NCBI GenBank assembly: GCA_002422305.1
Contig: DIUG01000020.1
Location: 1-28,122, forward strand
From: Patescibacteria group bacterium UBA6164
GTDB lineage: Bacteria > Patescibacteriota > Gracilibacteria > BD1-5 > UBA6164
Length of the DNA: 28,122 nucleotides
Direction of reading: 5' to 3'
Shown here: positions 22,509 to 28,122 of the stretch, in pieces
Layout: each line of letters opens with the position of its first letter
Numbering within the stretch: the first letter of the stretch is position 1
Notes under the pieces: model-generated
Database searches by the model: none
The model's input: the letters and a program-made list of their open reading frames with translations, nothing else
Told to the model about the DNA's origin: nothing
Program-made: the position numbers and the translations under genes

Positions 22509-22943
22509 TTATTTTAATGCATTTCTAAAAGCTTCTGTAGTCAAAGAACCTCCTGCAACTTCAAATTGTTTAGCATCATCAATTGTTTTTCATATTAATA
22601 TTTGAGCTTCACTATTAAAATTAGATAAATCAAAATTACTAGCTGAAATATCCATACTTTCAATAATTCAATTACTATCTAAAACATAAGATACAAGCAT
22701 ATCAACTTCTCATTTTGGATTATTATATTTAGCATCAATTTTTATAACCTCATTAGTTTTCAATAATTCATTAGAAATATCTGAATCAATATTCATTTCA
22801 AGATTATTCAATTCTTCATCTATTTGATTAGTAGTTTCTTCAATTACTATCTCATCAACTATATTATTATTATTTTCTACCTTATCAGAACCTCCACAAG
22901 ATGCTAATAACAATGTTAGCATTAATACATAAATAATTTTCAT
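22509..22943 (-). CDS. Small lipoprotein with FMN-binding-type domain, likely ApbE substrate
   Basis: Codes for 144 residues. MKIIYVLMLTLLLASCGG is a lipoprotein signal with lipobox LLASC and lipidated Cys16. An acidic, Asn-rich linker (about 20-68) leads to a small domain (about 69-144) with VDMLVSYVLDSNGIIESMDI, then GKTIDDAKQFEVAGGSLTTEAFRNAL. This layout resembles the FMN-binding domain of NqrC/RnfG-type proteins, and AGGSLTT (130-136) aligns with the flavinylation motif SGATxT, with Ser133 in the position of the modified Thr. That assignment is by motif and by the adjacent apbE. The ATG at 22943 is chosen over an upstream one at 23006 because it gives the lipobox signal and lies downstream of a good promoter. 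Confidence 0.8.
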
Positions 22944-22978
22944 TTTATTATTCAAGTTAAAATATAATTTGTGCAAAT

Positions 22979-23006
22979 ATTGTATTTTAAAAAAAAATAA
23001 TGTCAA
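22979..23006 (-). promoter_or_regulatory. Promoter of the lipoprotein-apbE operon
   Basis: On the minus strand TTGACA (23001-23006) is a consensus -35. After a 16-base spacer, TACAAT (22979-22984) matches the -10 consensus in five of six bases. It lies about 36 bases upstream of the lipoprotein ATG and supports that start. Confidence 0.6.
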
Positions 23007-23048
23007 AAAATAATGGTTCTTTTTAGCATTATTTAATTTGACTAGATT

Positions 23049-23080
23049 AAAAAAATAAGAGGGTTTTTACCCCTCTTATA
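23049..23080 (-). terminator. Terminator of the 31-codon ORF
   Basis: An 8-bp perfect stem (TAAGAGGG 23056-23063 with CCCTCTTA 23071-23078), then a run of seven T on the minus strand. It begins 18 bases after the small ORF's stop. A T run on the other side could make it bidirectional. It is unusually G/C-rich for this window. Confidence 0.75.
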
Positions 23081-23095
23081 AATTTTTTACCTAAT

Positions 23096-23191
23096 TTATT
23101 TATCAGGATATATTTTTTTAAATTCTTCCTGGTAATATTTCAGTATCAGATTTTTTATATAATCTGACCAAAATGTGTTTTCATTTTGCAT
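23096..23191 (-). CDS. Putative 31-residue peptide with Shine-Dalgarno site
   Basis: Codes for 31 residues: MQNENTFWSDYIKNLILKYY, then QEEFKKIYPDK. The peptide looks helical and amphipathic. An AAAGGAGT ribosome-binding site sits about 5 bases before the ATG, the only clear Shine-Dalgarno sequence in the window, and a terminator follows the stop, so it has a complete small-gene layout. It contains no Gly and no TGA and so reads the same in any code. It uses CTG twice and CAG, which are rare in its neighbours. Together these suggest an acquired gene, or an ORF that is part of a regulatory RNA. No family was recognised. Confidence 0.45.
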   Translation of the reverse strand: MQNENTFWSDYIKNLILKYYQEEFKKIYPDK

Positions 23192-23466
23192 TTTTTACTC
23201 CTTTTTGTATAAATGAAAATTTATTATATAAATAATAAAATGAAAATCAAATAATAATATTTTTAATGTCGTAGAAAATATAATACATTTTGTGCATCGT
23301 TGTAAATAACCGATGAATATATTTTTAATTGATTGGGACAAGTAAAAAAATATTGAAAAATATTTAATTAAGAGAGAGATAAAAAACTCCAAATGAAATA
23401 TTTGAAAAGATGAAAGAAAATGATGAAGTAATAAATACTTTACTTTGTGAATTAAAAGAAATACTA
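23192..23466. other. Intergenic stretch with no credible gene; possible plus-strand transcript
   Basis: No ORF of useful length survives in either strand. The longest plus-strand option near 23424-23475 is only about 17-20 codons. A TATAAT at 23279-23284 and a strong terminator at 23467-23507 bracket about 215 bases. The hairpin CATCG/CGATG (23295-23299 with 23311-23315) and an ATATTTTT/AAAAATAT pairing (from 23319) suggest structure. It may encode a non-coding RNA. The minus strand would hold the leader of the 31-codon ORF. Confidence 0.3.
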
Positions 23467-23507
23467 AAAAAATAGCATCAATAAAGGAAAAATTGATGCT
23501 ATTTTTT
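23467..23507 (+). terminator. Strong rho-independent terminator, plus strand
   Basis: A 16-bp stem (23467-23482 with 23492-23507) with a GC-containing core (TAGCATCAAT) and a 9-base loop, ending in six T. No protein gene of normal size precedes it, so a transcript of unknown kind ends here. It could also stop transcription from the tRNA gene on the minus strand. Confidence 0.75.
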
Positions 23508-23521
23508 AAAAAATTTATATA

Positions 23522-23598
23522 TGGCAAGGACCGCAGGAATTGCACCTACGTCTTTCGGGGTCGGAATCCGAACACTCTTCTAATTAAGCTAGGTCCTT
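23522..23598 (-). tRNA. tRNA-Arg (CCG)-like gene with unusual loops
   Basis: A 77-base cloverleaf with encoded CCA. It has a 7-bp acceptor stem (AAGGACC with GGTCCTT), G discriminator, D stem GCTT/GAGT, anticodon loop TTCCGAC giving anticodon CCG, 5-base variable loop AAGAC, and T stem GTAGG/CCTGC. Oddities: the anticodon stem TCGGA/CCCGA ends in an A-C mismatch (or the loop is 9 bases with CCG still central), there is one extra base after the D stem, the D loop AATTAGAA has one G instead of GG, and the T loop is TGCAATT instead of TTCRANN. A20 and C35, arginine identity elements in E. coli, are present. It could be functional with an altered elbow, or a decaying copy. Confidence 0.65.
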
Positions 23599-23828
23599 AA
23601 AAAAATTAACTCTATAAGTATACTAATAATATTTAAAATTTTTTTATATTATTAACTACTTTTATATTATTAATAATTAATATATTTTCAACTTTTTTTA
23701 TAAAAAAAGAAAAACTTGCTTTTTTTGTATTTAAGTTATAATTATAGATACTTTATTTCTTAACAATTTTATTTTTTAACTGTGTTTTTATTATGTGTTT
23801 TTTATTTTATTTTTCTAATTAAAGAATT
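23599..23828. other. AT-rich intergenic stretch before the repeat protein gene
   Basis: No ORF or RNA was recognised. A possible plus-strand promoter is TTGCTT (23716-23721) with TATAAT (23737-23742) at a short 15-base spacing. A TATACT at 23617-23622 on the minus strand could belong to the tRNA. Otherwise the sequence is T-rich and featureless. Confidence 0.3.
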
Positions 23829-24149
23829 ATGTTTAAATGAAAGATATATCTATATAAAAATATAGACGGAAAAGAAGAGAAAATAGAAAAAGAATTTAAT
23901 CAGGAAGAAGAATTCAATAAATATATTGAAGCTAATCCTGAATTTAAAAAACTTGGTAATAAATGGGTAGAGTTGTCATCTTCTGATAGATCTAGCGAAA
24001 ATAAATCTAATGGAAATAGATCTAGTGAAAATAAATCTAATGGAAATAGATCTAGTGAAAATAAATCTAATGGAAATAGATCTAGTGAAAATAAATCTAA
24101 TGAGAATAGAACTAGTGAAAATAAATCTAATGAGAATAAATATAATTAG
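23829..24149 (+). CDS. Small hydrophilic protein with C-terminal decapeptide repeats
   Basis: Codes for 106 residues. The N-terminal part (1-about 50) is charged and folded-looking: MFKGKIYLYKNIDGKEEKI, EEEFNKYIEANPEFKKLG, then NKWVEL. It is followed by SSSD and five tandem copies of a ten-residue unit, RSSENKSNGN (last copies RSSENKSNEN and RTSENKSNEN), ending KYN. There is no signal peptide. Glycine use is odd: one TGA, but GGA four times and GGT once, against heavy TGA use in the neighbours. It stops at TAG. No family was recognised. The tail is probably disordered and variable in length. Confidence 0.65.
23988..24137 (+). repeat. Five tandem 30-bp repeats within the coding sequence
   Basis: Units start at 23988, 24018, 24048, 24078 and 24108. 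Each begins AGATCTAG (AGAACTAG in the last) and they are almost identical. Copies 1-3 end with codons AAT GGA AAT and copies 4-5 with AAT GAG AAT. The period is exactly 10 codons, so gain or loss of units keeps the frame. There are no spacers, so this is not a CRISPR array. Confidence 0.95.
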
Positions 24150-24224
24150 AATAAAAAATGATTTGATAATTTATCATAATCAATTATAGGAAAATCTTAG
24201 TAAGATAAGTAAATAATACTTTTA

Positions 24225-24274
24225 AATAAAAACAAAAAGACTTTGAAAATTTTCAAAGTCTTTTTGTTTTTATT
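24225..24274. terminator. 50-base perfect palindromic terminator
   Basis: Positions 24225-24249 and 24250-24274 are exact reverse complements (25 bp). A second imperfect hairpin (ATTGTATTTTATTG with CAATAGAATACAAT) follows to about 24308. It lies between the repeat protein gene and the ABC-F gene, both on the plus strand. Confidence 0.8.
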
Positions 24275-24327
24275 GTATTTTATTGTTTTATCAATAGAAT
24301 ACAATAAATAATTAGTAATGAATAAAA

Positions 24328-26064
24328 GTGAAACACCTAAAAATAAAAATAAATTCTTTAGAATTTAATTGAGAAATAATTTTAAAAGATATTGATTTAA
24401 CTCTAAATAAAACAGATAAAATATCAATAGTTTGAAGTAATTGAGCTTGAAAAACAACATTAATGAAGATTTTAACATGAGAAATAAAAAATTATGATTG
24501 ACATATTGATAATGTATGAAACTTAACTTTATGATATTTACATCAAATTAATTCTGATAATGAATATAAATTAGTAAGAGAAGAGTTAAAGGAATGATTA
24601 AAAGATATAATAGAAATGGAAAAAAAACTTACTATAGTAGAATATAATATGAATAATAATCAAAATGATATAAATATAATAGAAGAGTATACTTCCCTTT
24701 TAGAACAATTTAATAATATATGATGACATGATTATAATAATAAAATTCATAATGTAGCAAATTGAATATGAATACTTAATTTACTTGATAAAAAATTATG
24801 TGAAGTAAGTTGATGACAAAGAACAAAAATTGCACTTGCAAAAGTATTATTAGAAGCACCAGATATACTTTTTTTAGATGAACCTACAAATTTTATAGAT
24901 ATGGGTTCTGTAGAATGGTTAGAATCTTTTTTACAAAATAAATGGAAATGATGATATGTAATAATATCTCATGATAGAGAATTTTTAGATAGAACATGTA
25001 ATAAAACATATGAAATTCAACCTAAAAGATTATTAACTTTTTACAATACAAATTATTCTGGTTACTTAATAGAAAGAGATAGAACCGAAAAGAAAAAAAT
25101 AGATGATTATAAAAGAGAACAAGAATATATAGAAAAACAAGAAAAACTAATTAATAGATTTAGAGCTGGATCAAGAGCCTGATGGGCAAAATCAAGAGAA
25201 AAAAGTTTAGATAAAATGGATAAACTTGAAGCTCCATATATACCTAAAAAACCTAAATTCTTTTTTGATTTTTCTGGTGATTTACCTGAAAAAGTACTAT
25301 ATTTTAAAGAAGTTTTTATATGAAGAACAGAACCTTTATTTTATATAAATGAATTATACTTATATAAAAAACAAAGAATTTGAATAGTATGAGAAAATTG
25401 AGTTTGAAAATCTACTTTTCTAAAAACAATTTTAAAAGAAATAGATATTTTAGATTGAATTTATAGTAAATGAAAATGAGTAAAAATATGATATTATTCA
25501 CAAATGCATGAAGAACTAGATAAAAGTAAAACAGTTAGAGAAAATTTTGAAAAACAATGACTTAATTATCCAGATCAACATTTAATATGACTTTTAAATC
25601 ATTATTTATTTGAAAAAACAGATTTAGATAAAAGAGTATCTGAATTGTCATGATGACAAACATCAAAATTATTATTTGCTATATTATGACAAAAAGAATG
25701 TAATTTACTAATATTAGATGAGCCAACTAATCATCTTGATTATGATACAAGAGAAGAATTGGAAACATCATTAAAAAACTTTCAATGATCATTATTATTT
25801 ATTTCTCATGATAGATATTTTGTAAATAAATTAGCTACAAATATATGGTTTATAGATAACTCTGAATTAAGTGTAAGTTATTGAAATTATGAAGATTATA
25901 AATTTAAATTGGAACATAATATATGAATGGATGTAAATATATTTGATGAAGAAGCCGAATTAAATATGGTATTAGAAGAAAAATTATGAGAAAGACAATT
26001 TAAAAAATTAAAAGATAAGTTTGCTAGATGAAAAGATAAAAGAAGACAAAAACATAGAAAATAA
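24328..26064 (+). CDS. ABC-F family ATPase (ribosome-associated)
   Basis: Codes for 578 residues with two ATP-binding cassettes and no membrane domain. Cassette 1: Walker A GSNGAGKTT, signature VSGGQRTK, Walker B ILFLDEPTN, switch SHDREF. Cassette 2: Walker A GENGVGKST, signature LSGGQTSK, Walker B LLILDEPTNHLD, switch SHDRYF. The charged linker between them (about 245-300) is the P-site tRNA interaction motif region. ABC-F proteins bind the ribosomal E site and rescue stalled or drug-bound ribosomes. Subgroup (Uup, EttA, YbiT or a resistance type) is not resolved. The start is GTG at 24328: the ATG nine bases upstream is in another frame that stops at once, and an in-frame TAA precedes the GTG. 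The C terminus is basic. The last codons lie in the arm of the 178-bp palindrome. Confidence 0.9.
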
Positions 26065-26234
26065 AAAATACTTTGTAAATGATTTTATTTTTCATAACTC
26101 ACCCTTGAATTCCCTCTCTTACCTAAGAGAGGGAGGCTCATAAATTTTGTAGCCCCTTTCTCTTAAGTAAGAGAAAGGATTCAGGATTGAGTTATGAAAA
26201 ATATTTTACTAAAAACAAAGTATTTTTTATTTTC
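26057..26234. repeat. 178-bp palindromic element between convergent genes (MITE-like or giant terminator)
   Basis: The outer arms 26057-26076 and 26215-26234 are a perfect 20-bp inverted repeat that contains both neighbouring stop codons. A second perfect 15-bp arm pair follows (26087-26101 with 26188-26202). The inner parts of the two halves are about 80 percent alike as reverse complements, and each folds into its own hairpin: CCCTCTCTT/AAGAGAGGG (26112-26133) and CCTTTCTCTTA/TAAGAGAAAGG (26055+100 to 26178, that is 26155-26178). G+C is much higher in the core than around it. No transposase is encoded. Confidence 0.8.
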
Positions 26235-27309
26235 CAGATTTTATTCTATTACAATTTTTACAAAGCATTTGGCAATTTTCTATTATAGTTTTTCATCACT
26301 CATACCAAGGTTTTATATGATCTGCCTCCATTTCATTTATTTCAAATTTATTAGTACATTTTACACATATTCCAGTTTGTTTTTCATATACTTCCCTTTT
26401 TTGTTTATCTGTAAAAGCACGAATATTTAAATATTTTTCATTTTTTGTTAAAATATAGCTATAAATCCCTGATTTTTTTGTTACATCTTCATCTTGCATA
26501 AGTTTAGTTATTTCTTCTTCTATTTTATTAGTATCAAAATTATCATCTTTATATTGATTATAAAGTAATCAAAAAGTAACTCATTTCATTTCTCTACGAT
26601 AATTTGGAAAAATCACTTTTATCCAATTTATAACATTTTGAAAATATAGCCACAATTCATTTGAATTTGGTTTATGTTGATTTTCAGACATATATTGTTC
26701 TATATTTCAGTTTGAAATCCAAGAAATTGCAGTTTCTAAATATTCTTGACGAATACTTGAACCATTTAAATATTCATTTGCTATATTATAAGCAGGGCAA
26801 CTAGATTTACTGAAATATCTTTTAGCATCTGTTAACCAGCTACCAGTATAAATAGCATTTCTAAGCTCTTGTTCTGTAAGTTTTTCTCAAGCAATATTTA
26901 TAGTCTTAAACCAATCTAGTTTTTCTTTATCTGTTCATTCACAGAAATAAACCATAAGTTTATAATCAAGTATTTGTTCTTGTTCTTCTTTTTCTAAATT
27001 ATGAAAATATCTATAATCTATAGAAAATTTTCAGTCAATATATTCACAAATACTTATAGTTCTTTGTTGTCAATCAAGTACTTCATAACTATCATCATTG
27101 TTTTGTACCCAATACATAACATTTAATGGAAAGTTATTTCTAACAGTTTCTATTACTGAATCTCTTTGTTTATCTTTATATACAAACTCTCTTTGATATT
27201 TAGGACGAATATTTAATTTTTCACCATATCAAACAACTCATTCTTCATTATCGTTTTTGTATCAATTAGACACTTCCCTTATTTTGATCTCTTTTAGTTC
27301 TATTTTCAT
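26227..27309 (-). CDS. DUF262-HNH endonuclease-type protein, probable defence gene
   Basis: Codes for 360 residues. The N-terminal DUF262 (GmrS/ParB-like) domain shows IRPKYQREFVYKDKQRDSVI, FPLNVMYWV and the hallmark YEVLDGQQRTISICEYI, which in related proteins binds and hydrolyses nucleotide. A helical middle part follows (about 130-290). The C terminus is an HNH nuclease: CVKC, EADHIKPWYEGG and CKNCN, with four zinc cysteines and the catalytic His. DUF262-HNH proteins include modification-dependent and anti-phage nucleases, so a defence role is likely but inferred. There is no partner gene beside it. It uses CGT and AGC more than the housekeeping genes, but TGA still codes Gly, so it is adapted to this code. 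It is convergent with the ABC-F gene. Confidence 0.85.
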
Positions 27310-27346
27310 GTTTATATGTTAAAAATTAAGTTTTATAATAAAAAAT

Positions 27347-27375
27347 TTGACTTTTAATGGAAATTTTAATATAAT
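27347..27375 (+). promoter_or_regulatory. Near-consensus promoter of a small RNA candidate
   Basis: TTGACT (27347-27352), exactly 17 bases, then TATAAT (27370-27375). It is the best sigma-70-type promoter in the window, lies 38 bases upstream of the divergent DUF262-HNH start, and is followed by no ORF of useful length. Confidence 0.75.
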
Positions 27376-27381
27376 AGTAAT

Positions 27382-27441
27382 ACAATATTGCCATACGGCA
27401 CACGAGGAAATCATTAATTTAATGATTTCCGATTTTTTTTT
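27382..27441 (+). ncRNA. Candidate small RNA (about 60 nt)
   Basis: Transcription from the strong promoter would begin near 27382 and end at the T run 27433-27441. The RNA would hold a small hairpin TGCC-ATAC-GGCA (around 27389-27400), a CACGAGG stretch of high G+C for this genome, and a terminator hairpin GGAAATCATT/AATGATTTCC (27406-27415 with 27421-27430). No start codon opens a frame of meaningful length. It lies between the DUF262-HNH gene (divergent) and the PemK/MazF-like gene (tail to tail, overlapping its stop by two bases). I recognise no known RNA family. The role is unknown: a regulator of either neighbour, or a trans-acting RNA. Confidence 0.6.
27406..27441 (+). terminator. Terminator of the small RNA
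   Basis: A 10-bp perfect stem with an AATTT loop followed by GA and nine T, a textbook rho-independent terminator. Confidence 0.85.
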
Positions 27442-27823
27442 AGAATAAATTTTTAAAACTTTTTACAATATTTAAAAATCATAATCTTCAAATTTTTGAA
27501 ATTTTTCTTAATAATCTTTTTTTACTTAATATTCTTCATTGCGAAATGATGATTGAACCTTTTATATGTCAAGAATCATATTCATAATAATATTTATTAT
27601 CTTTCTTTTTTGAAGTTATAGGAAGTCAAAAGAAAATATCATTGTTAAATTTTTTTAAAATTAATACAGGTCTTTCATATAAATTATTTTTTCAATCTTG
27701 TTCATATCAAATATTTTCTCATACACTACACCACCAAATTTCTCTTTCATTAAAAAGTATAGATTTATCATCATTTTCTATAGATATTTTTAATTCGTGC
27801 CACTTTTTATAATTTTTACTCAT
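27440..27823 (-). CDS. PemK/MazF-like toxin
   Basis: Codes for 127 residues. REIWWCSVGENIGYEQDG, YERPVLILKKFN, FFGLPITSKKK and a later SIIISQGRILSKKRLLRKIS follow the PemK/MazF (PF02452) pattern seen in many small-genome bacteria. Family members are ribonucleases that cut mRNA or tRNA and are normally held in check by an antitoxin encoded just upstream. No antitoxin ORF is found in the 184 bases upstream or directly downstream. The gene could be an orphan, be controlled from elsewhere, or have a housekeeping RNA-processing role. Its end meets the small RNA's terminator tail to tail. Confidence 0.75.
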
Positions 27824-28007
27824 ATTAAGATATTTAAATACATATTATATACTTAGTGTATATAAAATATATTTTAAATCAAAATAATTATAAAAGTTAT
27901 AAATTAAGTCTTTTGTTTTTTATAATTACACGAGCATAAATACTTGAATATAATTCTCATGTTTCAAGGTATTGACCTAAAATCTGTGGACCTAAAAATA
28001 AGTTAAA
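27824..28007. other. Intergenic stretch between the toxin-like gene and the transposase remnant
   Basis: No credible ORF; a 17-codon minus-strand frame is all that opens. Two copies of ACCTAAAA(A)T in direct orientation (27975-27983 and 27990-27999) lie near the transposase end, and a third lies inside the coding part (28025-28034). They may be terminal or transposase-binding repeats of the insertion sequence. A TATAAT at 27844-27849 (minus strand) could serve the toxin-like gene. Confidence 0.35.
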
Positions 28008-28122
28008 TTACAAAGCAGTAATTAACCTAAAAATCATATAATCATTATTTGTAAAACCTTTACTATCTCTTATAATTTTTCAAATCCTAGAATTTAATCA
28101 CTCTCAGTATCAATTATTATGT
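28008..28122 (-). CDS. ISL3-like transposase, C-terminal fragment (runs off the window)
   Basis: Only the last 37 residues lie in the window. NNGYGEGLNSRIGKIIRDSK, then GFTNNDYMIFRLITAL before TAA, match the C-terminal end of ISL3-type DDE transposases (EGLN.RI..I.R...GF), where the Glu is the last acidic catalytic residue. The TGA codons fit the recoded genome, so the element is native or adapted. Whether it is intact upstream cannot be seen. Confidence 0.6.

Noticed and set aside
23424..23475. Plus-strand ORF of about 17-20 codons before the 23467 terminator
   Set aside because: It is very short, has no ribosome-binding site, and its end lies in the terminator stem. It is more likely part of a non-coding transcript or chance.
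23195..23545. A 116-codon minus-strand open frame running from inside the tRNA to the 31-codon ORF leader
   Set aside because: It overlaps the tRNA gene and a strong terminator, has a Phe/Leu/Ile-rich composition typical of AT-rich antisense, and shows no start signal.
23988..24137. CRISPR array
   Set aside because: The 30-bp units are directly adjacent with no spacers and keep a coding frame, so they are an in-gene tandem repeat.
24319..24330. ATG at 24319 as the ABC-F start
   Set aside because: That frame reaches TAA after 16 codons. The ABC-F frame has an in-frame TAA just upstream and opens with GTG at 24328.
27347..27823. Classical type III toxin-antitoxin locus
   Set aside because: In known type III systems a tandem-repeat RNA lies upstream of and in line with the toxin. 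Here the RNA is not repeated and runs tail to tail with the PemK/MazF-like gene, so the resemblance alone is not enough.

Overview
This window comes from a very AT-rich bacterium that reads UGA as glycine (genetic code 25), which points to the Gracilibacteria / Absconditabacteria (BD1-5 / SR1) branch of the candidate phyla radiation. The evidence is direct. Invariant glycines of well-known families (both Walker A loops of a ClpC-type ATPase, the glycines of MurC, MetAP, RlmN, ApbE and an ABC-F protein) are written as in-frame TGA. Every gene resolves into one full-length frame if only TAA and TAG stop translation, whereas the standard code breaks all the long genes into short pieces. Apart from one tiny ORF, no gene start is preceded by a Shine-Dalgarno motif.

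Region by region: 297-2269 (-) holds a short membrane-anchored coiled-coil protein followed by an OpgB/MdoB-like phosphoglycerol transferase. 2418-4985 (+) is a ClpC-type unfoldase. 5068-8684 (+) is a compact operon of two unrecognised secreted proteins and methionine aminopeptidase. 8786-11926 (+) carries a XerC/D recombinase, peptidyl-tRNA hydrolase and MurC, with a small membrane protein on the opposite strand. 11955-14690 (-) has SecD and RlmN. 14821-15462 (+) is a prepilin-like protein, convergent with a 1340-residue protein of unknown function (15507-19529, -). 19676-21640 (+) has an RseP-type site-2 protease and an HD phosphohydrolase. 21671-22943 (-) is a two-gene unit of a small lipoprotein and ApbE, in which the lipoprotein carries a plausible flavinylation motif.

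From about 23 kb the content becomes more accessory: a 31-codon ORF with the only Shine-Dalgarno sequence, a tRNA-Arg(CCG)-like gene with odd D and T loops, a 106-residue protein ending in five 30-bp repeats, an ABC-F ATPase, a 178-bp palindromic element, a DUF262-HNH protein, a small RNA candidate with the best promoter in the window, an orphan PemK/MazF-like toxin, and the 3' end of an ISL3-like transposase running off the window.

Most gene ends are marked by long, nearly perfect hairpins, often shared by convergent genes and sometimes containing their stop codons. The housekeeping genes (proteolysis, Sec export, cell wall, translation) are ordinary for a small cell with a peptidoglycan wall. 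The points most worth a second look are the lipoprotein-ApbE pair, the OpgB-like enzyme, the giant protein, and the small RNA between the DUF262-HNH and PemK/MazF genes.
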